Assembly: GCA_020024465.1 (NCBI GenBank) | Contig: JAHHTT010000007.1 | Coordinates: 1 to 61,683 of the forward strand | Length of the DNA stretch: 61,683 nt | Direction of reading: 5' to 3' | From: Odoribacter sp. | GTDB lineage: Bacteria > Bacteroidota > Bacteroidia > Bacteroidales > Marinifilaceae | In this document: positions 24,084 through 33,522 of the stretch, in pieces | How the letters are laid out: the number at the start of each line of letters is the position of its first letter | How positions within the stretch are numbered: position 1 is the stretch's first letter | Position numbers and translations under genes: made by a program | Notes under the pieces: generated by a model | What the model was told of the DNA's origin: nothing | Seen by the model: only the letters and a program-made list of their open reading frames with translations | The model's database searches: none

Positions 24084-25430
24084 ATGAAACATATATTATT
24101 ACCTGCAATGTTGGTAGCTTCTATGTGTGCTGCTACAACAGTAAAAGCTCAGGAGGATGTAAACCCTCTGTTGAAATATATCAGTAAGGAGAATAATTTT
24201 GAGGCTAGCGTTGGTGGACGTATGTTTGCTGATGTTGCATACTTCCATTCTGAATGGACTCCGATGAATTCGGGTGCAGCGATTACGGATGCCCGTGTAC
24301 ATGCAGCTTTGAAATACGGAAAATGGTATCTGTATGCCGATTTCGGTTTTGGCTTCGGTGAATTCAGTCAGAAAAACTTGTTTGTAAGATACAATTTCAA
24401 AGAAAGTGCCAAAGGTATCCATAGTGTAAAGGCCGGTTATTATAATGAGCCGTCTTCTATGAGTATGATGACCAGTTCTTATAATTATCACTTCATTACT
24501 CGTCCGACAACAGCTCAGGCATTGGCTCCGGGACGTGCATTGGGTGCTACTTATAAATTCTATAACCAGCATTTCTTTGCTGATCAGGGGATTTTCGCTC
24601 AGTTGAAATATAACAATCAGAAAGAAGGATACCAGGGATTGAGTTTGAGCGGCCGTTGGTTGTGGAAGCCTGTTAACGATAATCAGGTTACATTCCAGTT
24701 TGGAGCGGGTGCACGTTATGAGAGAATCAACGCCGGAGAAGTGATTAAAGACGGTGTTTATCAAACCAATATGCATATTGCATCGAATATGCAGACTTAT
24801 GTTGACAAAACGACTGAATTCCTGAGTTGCGATTTGCCTTGGGCTAAGAATGCTTTCACAATCAGTCCTGAATTTTTGGTAAAAACGGACCGTTTCTTTG
24901 GACGTGGAGAGTTTACCTGGAAAAAAGTATGGAAAGAGCGTCCGGATGGAGTGATGTTTGAAAGTCAGTTAGGAGGTCAACAGTCATGGCAGACTCTTGT
25001 GTCATGGCAGAATGGCAATCCATTGCGTCCGACAACGTTGAATGGCGCTTATGTAGAGTTGGGATATCTGATTTGCGGTAAAGCTTATACTTATGATGAT
25101 GAATATGGTTTGTTGAAAGGTATGGGGGACAAGAATTCTTTGGAAGTGGTTGCCCGTTATTCTTATACCAACCTGACGGATATTACGAATGGTGATATGT
25201 TTTTGATTGGTAACCATAAATTCTATCCTAACGGATTGATTGTAGATTATCCGGCATCTTCAAGTATTGATGGTGGAACTCTGCACGCCGTGACTTTGGG
25301 TTTGAACTATTCTTTCAACCAGTATATTAAATTGATGGCTGAGTATCAGTACTCTAATTTAAGTAATGTTTATTTCCCGAATGATCAGAATTTCAATCAG
25401 TTGCAGTTGCGTGTAGCATTTGCGTTCTAA
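24084..25430 (+). CDS. Outer-membrane porin, phosphate-selective porin O/P type
   Basis: 448 residues with a signal peptide ending AATTVKAQ (about residue 22) and a barrel typical of Porin O/P proteins: alternating aromatic/small residues (LYADFGFGFGEFSQ, VARYSYTNLTD, LNYSFNQYIKLMAEYQYSN) and a C-terminal Phe (RVAFAF), the signal for barrel assembly. Following glpQ by 30 bp and ended by a strong terminator, it probably brings glycerophosphodiesters or G3P across the outer membrane; selectivity for phosphate compounds is inference from family and context. Confidence 0.83.
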   Translation: MKHILLPAMLVASMCAATTVKAQEDVNPLLKYISKENNFEASVGGRMFADVAYFHSEWTPMNSGAAITDARVHAALKYGKWYLYADFGFGFGEFSQKNLFVRYNFKESAKGIHSVKAGYYNEPSSMSMMTSSYNYHFITRPTTAQALAPGRALGATYKFYNQHFFADQGIFAQLKYNNQKEGYQGLSLSGRWLWKPVNDNQVTFQFGAGARYERINAGEVIKDGVYQTNMHIASNMQTYVDKTTEFLSCDLPWAKNAFTISPEFLVKTDRFFGRGEFTWKKVWKERPDGVMFESQLGGQQSWQTLVSWQNGNPLRPTTLNGAYVELGYLICGKAYTYDDEYGLLKGMGDKNSLEVVARYSYTNLTDITNGDMFLIGNHKFYPNGLIVDYPASSSIDGGTLHAVTLGLNYSFNQYIKLMAEYQYSNLSNVYFPNDQNFNQLQLRVAFAF

Positions 25431-25458
25431 TGGTCGGATTACTGTCGTTACATCCATA

Positions 25459-25489
25459 AAAGGTGTGCCATAAAGGCGCACCTTTTTTT
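25459..25489 (+). terminator. Terminator of the glp locus
   Basis: AAAGGTGTGCC (25459-25469) pairs with GGCGCACCTTT (25475-25485) with one G-U, 5-nt loop, followed by a run of T to 25489. Confidence 0.9.
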
Positions 25490-25492
25490 GTA

Positions 25493-25523
25493 TTGTTTTA
25501 AATGGTTGTTTTCTTTATTTTTG
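25493..25523 (+). promoter_or_regulatory. ECF sigma gene promoter
   Basis: TTG (25493-25495), 20-bp spacer, TATTTTTG (25516-25523). The predicted start near 25530 makes the ATG at 25546 the likely initiation codon, not the one at 25528. Confidence 0.55.
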
Positions 25524-25545
25524 TCGGATGCAACAGTGCAGAGAC

Positions 25546-26112
25546 ATGGATATTTCGGTATTTTTAAGAGGAGTTAACCAAAAGAGCGAGAGTGCCTGGA
25601 AAGAGCTTTATCGCTATTATTATGCTTCGTTGTGTAGTTATGCCGATCGTTTGACAGGAGAAACAGGTTTGGGAGAGGATGTTGTGCAGGATTGTTTGGT
25701 CCGGATGTGGAAGATGCCGTTGGAATTTTCTGATCTCAAGGCTCTTACTGCCTGGTTGTATAAAAGTGTGTATAATGCTTCAATCAGTGTTCTTAGAGAG
25801 AAGAAGTCGCAAGAACGTTTATATAATCAATTGTCTTGGGCAGAATCCGTTGATGAAAACGGAGCACAGAATATGGCCTTGCGCGAAGAAGCAATCAGTC
25901 GTTTTTATGAAGTGCTATATAAGCTGCCACGTCAGCAGCAGGATGTTTTGTTATTTAGTTTGAGAGGGTTATCGGTATCGGAGGTCGCAAAAGAAATGGG
26001 TATTACTGAAAATACGGTAAAAACCTTAAAAAAAAGAGCTTATCTATTTGTCCGGGAGCATCTGGAATCTCGTTATCTGTATGTCTTATTATTTTTATTG
26101 TTCGGTAAATAA
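25546..26112 (+). CDS. ECF RNA polymerase sigma factor
   Basis: About 188 residues from 25546 (MDISVFLRGV); an ATG at 25528 would coincide with the predicted transcription start. Sigma region 2 is GLGEDVVQDCLVRMWK. Region 4 is KLPRQQQDVLLFSLRGLSVS followed by the HTH EVAKEMGITENTVKTLKKRA. The FecR anti-sigma gene follows, then SusC/SusD, the usual Bacteroidetes trans-envelope signalling layout in which substrate binding by the TonB receptor releases the sigma factor. The C-terminus is hydrophobic (LYVLLFLLFG), which is common in this group. Confidence 0.92.
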   Translation: MDISVFLRGVNQKSESAWKELYRYYYASLCSYADRLTGETGLGEDVVQDCLVRMWKMPLEFSDLKALTAWLYKSVYNASISVLREKKSQERLYNQLSWAESVDENGAQNMALREEAISRFYEVLYKLPRQQQDVLLFSLRGLSVSEVAKEMGITENTVKTLKKRAYLFVREHLESRYLYVLLFLLFGK

Positions 26113-26194
26113 TATGATTTGTTGGGGTCTGATGTGCTAATTTTATTATTTTCTTTTCAAAAATGTCACCCGATTTTTATTTGCTTGCGTTTAT

Positions 26195-27343
26195 ATGCTA
26201 ACCAAATTCAACAAAGTGATGAGATGGAATGATATAGAACAAAAAGCTGATGAAATAGTGCTGCATGTGACAGGTGAGGCGCTGGATGAGAATATTTCTG
26301 CTATAGATCCGGAAGTGGGACATATTGTTCGGGAATTGTTGGAGAATAATTCTTTGGAAAAAGAATATTGTAGACGGCAAAGATATGATTATCACAAAGC
26401 TTTTAAATGTATATCCCATGGACATTTGAGAAAAATAAGATGGAGTATTGGTGCTGTTGCTTGTGTAGTATGCGCTACTATAGGGGCTTTTTTTATGTTA
26501 GTAGAGTCAGACTGCGATGAAAACATTAAAAAATCGACACGGGAGGATCAGGTTAAAAGGCAGGTAATATTGCAAATGGGAAACGGACAAAAGGTGGAAT
26601 TGAATGATGCTGATACGATTCTGTTTCAGGAGATGGGACGTGGAATAAAGGTGGAGGATGGCAAAGTCACTTATGAGAATCAATTGGCAGATAGTTGCCG
26701 TCAGGCAGTGTATAATATTTTGTCTGTACCTTCATGTGCAGAATATCAGGTGGTGCTTGCCGATGGAACTAAGGTTTGGTTGAATTCTAATTCAGAATTG
26801 AAATATCCGGTTGTATTTTCTGGGGAAATAAGAGAGGTTTTTATTAGGGGAGAAGCATTTTTTGAGGTTGCAAAAGATTCGTTACATCCGTTTATTGTGA
26901 AGAGTGGTGATCTTGAAGTGAAAGTATTAGGGACTTGTTTTAATATTCGGGCATATCAAGGATCTTCTATGTATACGACGTTGGTATCTGGCCGTGTAGA
27001 GATATCGCATCATAAGCATAATTTGATTTTAAAGCCTGGTCAGCAATGTAAAGTAGAAGATGGAATAAGTGGAATGATGGTCAGTGAGCCGGATTTGGAC
27101 ATGGTGTTGGCATGGAAAAATGGTGAGTTTATCTTTAAAAACGCTCCGTTGTCTGCGATTATGGACGAAATTCAACGTTATTATGGCATTGAAGTGGAGT
27201 ATGTGCAAGAGAACCTAAAAGACAGAAAATTTTACCTTTATATTGAACGGAGTAAACGGTTGGAAGAAGTGCTGCAAAAGATAACCTGGACAGATCAGGT
27301 GGGATATAGAATGGAAGGAGGAAAGGTGATTATATATGACTAA
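26195..27343 (+). CDS. FecR-family anti-sigma factor
   Basis: 382 residues; an alternative ATG at 26219 (MRWNDIEQ) would shorten it by 8. The cytoplasmic N-terminal part (1-78) should bind the sigma factor. One membrane helix follows (RWSIGAVACVVCATIGAFFM, about 79-98). The periplasmic FecR domain is near 175-270 (VVLADGTKVWLNSNSELKYP, then FIVKSGDLEVKVLGTCFNIRA). A C-terminal DUF4974-type domain (NAPLSAIMDEIQRYYGIEVE) contacts the STN domain of the receptor. It lies 82 bp after the sigma gene and 20 bp before susC. Confidence 0.92.
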   Translation: MLTKFNKVMRWNDIEQKADEIVLHVTGEALDENISAIDPEVGHIVRELLENNSLEKEYCRRQRYDYHKAFKCISHGHLRKIRWSIGAVACVVCATIGAFFMLVESDCDENIKKSTREDQVKRQVILQMGNGQKVELNDADTILFQEMGRGIKVEDGKVTYENQLADSCRQAVYNILSVPSCAEYQVVLADGTKVWLNSNSELKYPVVFSGEIREVFIRGEAFFEVAKDSLHPFIVKSGDLEVKVLGTCFNIRAYQGSSMYTTLVSGRVEISHHKHNLILKPGQQCKVEDGISGMMVSEPDLDMVLAWKNGEFIFKNAPLSAIMDEIQRYYGIEVEYVQENLKDRKFYLYIERSKRLEEVLQKITWTDQVGYRMEGGKVIIYD

Positions 27344-27363
27344 TAAACTTAATAAATTAAATT

Positions 27364-30300
27364 ATGAAAAAAAAACGGAAGATATGTACTGATTGGCAAG
27401 TCGGTTGGAGGATTTGCAAACGATTGTTGTTGCTGATGATAAGTGTTTTGGTATTAAGTCCATTGAGAGGACAGGCTAACAATCAAAGTGTTACTTTAAA
27501 TGTAAGGGGGGGATCTCTGGTAAGTGTCATTGAAGATATTCGCCGTCAGACAAATTATGAGTTTATTTTTAATGCAGAAGATGTAAGAACCCAGAAAGGA
27601 GTTACTTTATCTGTAAAAAATTTAAGCCTGCAAGAAGTTCTTGATATTATTTTGAAAGATACCGGACTTACGTATGTAGTCAACCGGCAAACGGTGATTA
27701 TTAAAAAGAATGTTGCCCAGCAGGTGGAATCAGTACATTTGAACGGGTATGTGACAGACAATCGGAAGAATCCTCTGCCGGGAGTGACTGTAAAATTGGC
27801 AAATGTGATGTTGGGAACATCGACAAATCATCAGGGATATTTTTCTTTTCATGTCCCTGTGAAAACAGGTATTCTTGAATTCTCATTTGTTGGTTTTGCT
27901 ATGCAAAAGGTTGAATTTACGGATCAAACAACAGATACTTTGCGGATTGTTTTAGAAGAAATGGCAGCAGAAATAGACGAGGTGGTTGTGACTGGATATC
28001 AGAAAGTCGAAAAACGTCGCTCAACAAGTGCTATTACCTCAGTAAAGGCTGCTGATGTATTGGTGCCTGGTATGACGAGTATTGACCAGGCTTTGGAAGG
28101 GCGTATTCCCGATTTAATGTTGATGGCAAACTCTGGTGAAGTCGGGGCTACTCCCCGTATACGTGTACGTGGGACGTCAACATTGATAGGTAACCGAGAA
28201 CCGTTGTGGGTGTTGGATGGTTTTATTATGCATGATCCGGTGAATGTAAATGTAGAGGATTTGAATAACCCAGACTATATAAATATTATAGGTAATGCAA
28301 TTGCCGGTATAAATCCACAAGATATCGAACGTATTGATGTGTTGAAAGATGCTTCGGCTACAGCACTTTATGGCACGAAGGCGGCTAATGGCGTGATTGT
28401 AATTACAACTAAGCGCGGAGCTTTCGGACCTGCCCGTTTCTCTTACAATCACTCTTCTAAATTTACGAGGAGGCCTCGTTATACAGATAGAAATATCAAT
28501 TTGATGAATTCACGTGAGCGAGTGCAATTCGGTAAGGAATTGAGTGATTTGCATTATCAGTTTCCCAATAATATGCCTTTGGTCGGTTACGAAGGTGCTT
28601 TATATCGTTATTATACCGGAGTTACTGATTATAAGAAATTTCAGCAGGAGGTATTGAGATATGAAACCGTGAATACCGATTGGTTTGATATTCTTACAAA
28701 AGATTCTTATTCTCAGGATCATACCTTGGATGTTTCCGGAGGATCCCAAGCGATGCGTTATTACGTTTCTTTAGGGACAAATTTTGAAGATGGTGTATCT
28801 AAAACCACGAATATTAAGCGTTATACAGCAATGGTTAATATGGATATTACTTTTTCAGAAAGGATGAGAGCTAATTTTTCTTTGAATGGAAATATTCAAA
28901 ATAAGAATAATTTGATGCCCAATATAGATGCAATGGACTATGCTTACAATACTTCCCGGGCGATCCCTTGTTATAATGAAGACGGTTCATTGTTTTTTTA
29001 TGATGCGGTAGGGTATGGCGGAATGAATGTCGTAGGTAATAAGTTCCAGTATAATATTTTGAATGAAATTGAAAATAGTTCCAATAAATATAGGGGAAGT
29101 ACCTTGAATGCGAATCTTACTTTGCGTTATAAAGTAATTGATGATTTGGATGTGCTTGTCGCCGGTAATTATATGCATAGCAATACAATGCAGGAACAAT
29201 GGTGGGGTGAAAAGAGTCATTATGTAGCCCGTTTGAGGAATACTGAATACGGAGAGACCGGGAAGACAGGAGATAAAGGGAATTGTATTTTGCCTTATGG
29301 TGGTATTTTGAATACAAATGATTCGGAACAGGATTCCTATACATTCCGTACACAGCTGGAATATTCTAAATTATTTGGAGAAAATCAGCAGCATTTGGCT
29401 TCTGCTATGGCTGGTTTTGAATTGAACGGAGTAACTTCCAGAAGTATGACAGACGAAACTCGGGGATTTGTAAAAGAGAGAGGATTGCAGTTTGTGGATA
29501 ATATCGATTTGGAAGATTATCCGCATTATCGGACTTGGATTAACCAAAAGCATCGTACGATTGGTCATGGAATAACCAAAGAACTTTCGGGTTATTTGAC
29601 ATTGACTTATAGCTATTATGATTACTTTTCATTAAATGTCAACGGACGTTTTGATGCTTCAAATAAATTTGGAAATCGAAGCAATGAGCGTTTTTTGCCT
29701 ATATGGTCTGCGTCTGGAATGTGGAATTTGAAGGAAACATTTTTTAAGAAATCTAATGCTGTTTCTGATATTAGATTGAGGGGTTCGTTTGGTATACAAG
29801 GGAATATGCTGGAAGATCAGAGTCCGAATTTGATATTGAAGCAAGGCACTATTAATCCAATGTTTGATGAGAAAGTTTCTACAGTGGTGCGTTATCCGAA
29901 TCCTAACTTGAAATGGGAAGAAACCCGTCAGATGAATGTAGAACTGGAACTTTCGTTTTTTGAGAATCGGTTGGGTGTAAGCGGGTCTTTGTATTGGAAA
30001 AAAACTCGAGATTGCTTTACGACAGTGCAGGTATCTTCTGTAAATGGAGTGCCAGGGCATGCTTATGTGATGAATGGTGGAGATTTAGAGAATAACGGAT
30101 ATTCGGTTGTGCTTAGTGGTTCTCCTGTCCGAACAAAAGACTGGACCTGGAATTTGTATGCTTATTTTTCGGGAAACCTGAATAAAGTTCGTTCCTCTAC
30201 GGTCGAAAAATATACGATTGATTCTTATTTAAATGGAACAGCTTTGGTCGATGGAGAAGCTATCGGCAGTTTTTATTCTTATCGGTTTTTAGGGTTGAGT

Positions 30301-30987
30301 CCGGTCAATGGAGTGCCGGTATTTAATGACTATTCTGATCGTAGACATTTGCTGGAAAATAAGAGTTTGGAAGAAATAGTGATGATGACTATGGAAAAAA
30401 GTGGTCAGCGAGATCCTATTTTTTCAGGTAGTTTATCTACTTCAGTTGCTTATAAAAACCTTTCTTTATCGATGAATTTTACTTACAGTTTGGGTTCTAA
30501 AGTTCGTTTATTCAGTCTGTATGAGCCGATTTTTAGTGGAGTGAGTGCAGAGAAGAATGTAAGACGGGAATTTATCAATCGTTGGATGGCTCCAGGAGAT
30601 GAACAACGGACGAATGTACCGGTCATCATGAGTCCTTCGGATCCTGATTTTCTCGGATATCAGAGTCATTTTTCGACAATACCTTCAAATCACTCGCATA
30701 TTGAGCAGTTTGCAAATAGCGTATGGGATATGTATGATAAATCTGATTTGAGAGTAGTCAGCGGTAATTATTTGAAATGTTCTTCATTTTCTCTTCGCTA
30801 TACATTTAATCGGGAATGGCTGAAAAAAACTCCTTTTTCTAATGTTCAAGTAAGTTTGAATTCCATGAATTTGTTTACCTGGTCTGCAAAAGCATTAAAA
30901 GGTCAGGATCCATCACAGGCAGGTTTTGCAAAACCCAATTTGTCATTGCGACCTTCCTATACATTTCAATTACATGTTACTTTTTAA
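27364..30987 (+). CDS. SusC/RagA-type TonB-dependent receptor with STN domain
   Basis: 1207-residue outer-membrane receptor. A long signal peptide with hydrophobic core LLLLMISVLVLSPLRGQ is followed by an STN signalling domain (about 42-115, SVTLNVRGGSLVSVIEDIRR), a carboxypeptidase-D regulatory-like domain (about 127-200), a plug (EIDEVVVTGYQKVEKRRSTS; LWVLDGFIMHDPV; DVLKDASATALYGTKAANGV) and the barrel, ending in YTFQLHVTF with terminal Phe. The STN domain matches the adjacent FecR, so this receptor signals as well as transports. Substrate unknown: no glycoside hydrolase lies in this operon, hinting at a peptide, glycopeptide or metal ligand. Confidence 0.95.
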   Translation: MKKKRKICTDWQVGWRICKRLLLLMISVLVLSPLRGQANNQSVTLNVRGGSLVSVIEDIRRQTNYEFIFNAEDVRTQKGVTLSVKNLSLQEVLDIILKDTGLTYVVNRQTVIIKKNVAQQVESVHLNGYVTDNRKNPLPGVTVKLANVMLGTSTNHQGYFSFHVPVKTGILEFSFVGFAMQKVEFTDQTTDTLRIVLEEMAAEIDEVVVTGYQKVEKRRSTSAITSVKAADVLVPGMTSIDQALEGRIPDLMLMANSGEVGATPRIRVRGTSTLIGNREPLWVLDGFIMHDPVNVNVEDLNNPDYINIIGNAIAGINPQDIERIDVLKDASATALYGTKAANGVIVITTKRGAFGPARFSYNHSSKFTRRPRYTDRNINLMNSRERVQFGKELSDLHYQFPNNMPLVGYEGALYRYYTGVTDYKKFQQEVLRYETVNTDWFDILTKDSYSQDHTLDVSGGSQAMRYYVSLGTNFEDGVSKTTNIKRYTAMVNMDITFSERMRANFSLNGNIQNKNNLMPNIDAMDYAYNTSRAIPCYNEDGSLFFYDAVGYGGMNVVGNKFQYNILNEIENSSNKYRGSTLNANLTLRYKVIDDLDVLVAGNYMHSNTMQEQWWGEKSHYVARLRNTEYGETGKTGDKGNCILPYGGILNTNDSEQDSYTFRTQLEYSKLFGENQQHLASAMAGFELNGVTSRSMTDETRGFVKERGLQFVDNIDLEDYPHYRTWINQKHRTIGHGITKELSGYLTLTYSYYDYFSLNVNGRFDASNKFGNRSNERFLPIWSASGMWNLKETFFKKSNAVSDIRLRGSFGIQGNMLEDQSPNLILKQGTINPMFDEKVSTVVRYPNPNLKWEETRQMNVELELSFFENRLGVSGSLYWKKTRDCFTTVQVSSVNGVPGHAYVMNGGDLENNGYSVVLSGSPVRTKDWTWNLYAYFSGNLNKVRSSTVEKYTIDSYLNGTALVDGEAIGSFYSYRFLGLSPVNGVPVFNDYSDRRHLLENKSLEEIVMMTMEKSGQRDPIFSGSLSTSVAYKNLSLSMNFTYSLGSKVRLFSLYEPIFSGVSAEKNVRREFINRWMAPGDEQRTNVPVIMSPSDPDFLGYQSHFSTIPSNHSHIEQFANSVWDMYDKSDLRVVSGNYLKCSSFSLRYTFNREWLKKTPFSNVQVSLNSMNLFTWSAKALKGQDPSQAGFAKPNLSLRPSYTFQLHVTF

Positions 30988-30999
30988 AAATAAGGGGAA

Positions 31000-32541
31000 A
31001 TGAAAAATATATTGATAGTTTTGATAATGGTAATGGTGATAGGATGTAATTATCTGGATGACTATTCACAAGATCTTGTTTTGGTGAGCTCTGTATCGGA
31101 TCTGGACGAGGTACTGTTAGGGGATGTGTATATTGCATCGAAAGTGGAGGTAAAGGATATTGCTTATGGGGATGTAGGATGGTGGTTGCATATCATGGAT
31201 GATGACATAAATGGGGTTATTGTTTCGGGAGCAGAGCACAGAGCTTTTGATAATGCCATGACTGTTTCTTATTTTGGATATACGGCCTGGCAGATGGATG
31301 TGGGGCGAAATTATGACGGCGATAATCTTGCTGCTGATAATGCACTTTGGGATGATTTTTATAAAAGAATCAATATTACCAATATCATTTTGGATGAAAT
31401 TGAAGATTTGAATCCAGAATCAGAGAAAGAGAAATTGGACGGATTGAGGATAAGAGGTGAGGCTCATTTTTTGAGGGCTCAATTTTATTTTGTTTTAGTT
31501 AATATTTATGCCAATGCTTATAATCCGGAAAATGCTGAAGCAACTTTAGGAGTACCATTGAAATTGACAAATTATGTTGAGCATGATAAGAATAAAGACT
31601 CTCAGTTTGAGAGGTCCTCTGTTTATGATGTTTATGAACAAATTGTGAAGGATTTGAAATTGTCGATAGATTATTTTACACAAAGTCCGCAGATACATTC
31701 TTTTTATCGGGCTTCCAAAGAGTCCGCAATGTTATTATTGAGTCGTGTATATCTTTATATGCAGGAATGGAATAATGCCAAAACAGTGGCAAGTGAGTTG
31801 TTGAAGTTGAAATCTACCTTGAAAAATTATGCCATATTGGGAGAAAAAGAAGAGGTGATATCTAAAACGAATCCTGAAGTATTGTTTTCACAAGGGTCTT
31901 TGAATTTGCAGCAGGCTTTTACCGGAGAAGGCGGTGATTTCTGTATTTCTAAAGATTTGTATAATTCATACGATGACAGTGATTATCGTAAGACTGCTTT
32001 TTTCGGTCGTTGTCAGAATAGTGACAGTATTGCTTTGGGATTTAAATATAAAAAAGGTTTGCATCAGTCATATGTATCAGATTTGTATTTGTTGAGAATA
32101 TCAGAAGCTTATTTGAATATGGCAGAAGCATGTGCGATGCTTGAACAGAATAAAGAGGCATCAGACTGGTTGAATCGTTTTAGACAGAATAGAATAAAGG
32201 ATTGGCAAGACGTGATTTATGACCTAACGGCTATTGTTGGGGAAGTGAGAAAAGAACGTCGGAAGGAGTTGTGTTTCGAAGGACATCGCTGGTTTGATTT
32301 GCGTAGGTATGCAGTATGCCAAAAAGCACCTTTCAGTAAGGAAATAGAGCGTATATTTCCTTTGTATAATTACAATAACAGATTTGAGTTTATGTCTGCC
32401 CGTATTTATCGACTTGAAAAAAATGATCCTGCTTATACATTATCAATACCTAAATCTGTATTGAACTTTGACACGGGAATGCCTGATAATGTGAGACCTA
32501 TTAGAAAATCTATAAAAACGATTTTAATAAATTTTGATTGA
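31000..32541 (+). CDS. SusD/RagB-type surface lipoprotein
   Basis: 513 residues. The lipobox MVIGC puts the lipid Cys at residue 16. The protein forms the lid of the SusC channel and binds the substrate on the cell surface. Typical SusD parts are the N-terminal segment NITNIILDEIEDLNPES and the TPR region (RIRGEAHFLRAQFYFVLVNI; ESAMLLLSRVYLYMQEWNNA), then ISEAYLNMAEACAML and RKERRKELCFEGHRWFDLRR near the C-terminus. It lies 12 bp after SusC with an AAGGGG ribosome-binding site. Confidence 0.95.
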   Translation: MKNILIVLIMVMVIGCNYLDDYSQDLVLVSSVSDLDEVLLGDVYIASKVEVKDIAYGDVGWWLHIMDDDINGVIVSGAEHRAFDNAMTVSYFGYTAWQMDVGRNYDGDNLAADNALWDDFYKRINITNIILDEIEDLNPESEKEKLDGLRIRGEAHFLRAQFYFVLVNIYANAYNPENAEATLGVPLKLTNYVEHDKNKDSQFERSSVYDVYEQIVKDLKLSIDYFTQSPQIHSFYRASKESAMLLLSRVYLYMQEWNNAKTVASELLKLKSTLKNYAILGEKEEVISKTNPEVLFSQGSLNLQQAFTGEGGDFCISKDLYNSYDDSDYRKTAFFGRCQNSDSIALGFKYKKGLHQSYVSDLYLLRISEAYLNMAEACAMLEQNKEASDWLNRFRQNRIKDWQDVIYDLTAIVGEVRKERRKELCFEGHRWFDLRRYAVCQKAPFSKEIERIFPLYNYNNRFEFMSARIYRLEKNDPAYTLSIPKSVLNFDTGMPDNVRPIRKSIKTILINFD

Positions 32542-32542
32542 T

Positions 32543-33511
32543 ATGAGAAAGATTTTTTATATATTATATTGTATGGCATTGTTTGCCTGCGGTAAAGAAA
32601 ATGATTTGGATTCACAGATACGTTTTGATGATTTGTATTCAATTCAAGACGATCCGAACAATCTGGTGCAACATGAAATTTATAATATTTATAAAGATTA
32701 TGGGGTGCCTGTTTATTTTAATGATACGGTAGGGAAGGTATTTTTGAAAACAGATGTGAATGGCCAGCCTGTGTATCAAATTGAAAAATTGGATTTGGCT
32801 TGGAAATATGATTCCTATGAAAAAATCAATTATCGCTTTCAGTATATAACTGATTCAAAACGCCAGTTGGAGGTTATTGGTTTGATAAAAAATTATCTTG
32901 AATTAGCAGACAGAGTCCTGTATCCTTTTTGTTTTTTTATTTCTGAAAATGTAGAGAGCGAAAATTTGGATAACGATGAAATTTCCATAATATCAGATCC
33001 TTATTTGGTTGGATTCCGTACTGTCACGATAGTGATGAATAATTGGAAGGAAGGAAAGGAACAAGCTGTTCTTGCAGATCTTAAACGTAGTATGATAGTA
33101 CAAAAAATACAGAATTATAGTCAGGATTTGGTTGATTTTAAACAAGTTTCAGATGCAAATTGGTATGGTCAAAAATGGTGGCACGAATTGGCTGATTTTG
33201 TTCCTCAGAATTATGATTGTAATGTTTTAGATCCTGATTATGAAGGAGATTTGACAGGAGATGACTTGGAAGCGAAAAGGGCGGAAGCGCGTGATATTGC
33301 TGGACGTTTTGGTTTTGTTATGGGGGCTGTATTTGGAGATGGTTTATTTACTCCATGGGATACTAAGGAAGATTTAAAATATTTTGTAAAAGTAATTTTG
33401 GCAACTCCGGAAGCAACATTCCGCGAGCAATGGGGATCTTATCCTTTGGTGATGGAAAAGTACGAAATTTTGTATAAAATTATAACTGAAAAATTGGGAG
33501 TTGAATTATAA
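32543..33511 (+). CDS. Mx1-type zincin-like lipoprotein, apparently without its zinc motif
   Basis: 322 residues from the ATG at 32543, 1 bp after the SusD stop. The lipobox ALFAC puts the lipid Cys at residue 16, followed by GKENDLD. The overall plan and C-terminus (ARDIAGRFGFVMGAVFGDG, EDLKYFVKVIL, YPLVMEKYEILYKIITEKLG) resemble the putative zinc metallopeptidases (Peptidase_Mx1) encoded beside SusC/SusD pairs. The expected HExxH is not present: the corresponding stretch reads KRSMIVQKIQNYS, and the only HE is in WWHELADF. It is therefore probably a non-catalytic binding component. The family assignment is from memory of the pattern. Confidence 0.6.
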   Translation: MRKIFYILYCMALFACGKENDLDSQIRFDDLYSIQDDPNNLVQHEIYNIYKDYGVPVYFNDTVGKVFLKTDVNGQPVYQIEKLDLAWKYDSYEKINYRFQYITDSKRQLEVIGLIKNYLELADRVLYPFCFFISENVESENLDNDEISIISDPYLVGFRTVTIVMNNWKEGKEQAVLADLKRSMIVQKIQNYSQDLVDFKQVSDANWYGQKWWHELADFVPQNYDCNVLDPDYEGDLTGDDLEAKRAEARDIAGRFGFVMGAVFGDGLFTPWDTKEDLKYFVKVILATPEATFREQWGSYPLVMEKYEILYKIITEKLGVEL

Positions 33512-33522
33512 AAGGAGTTATT

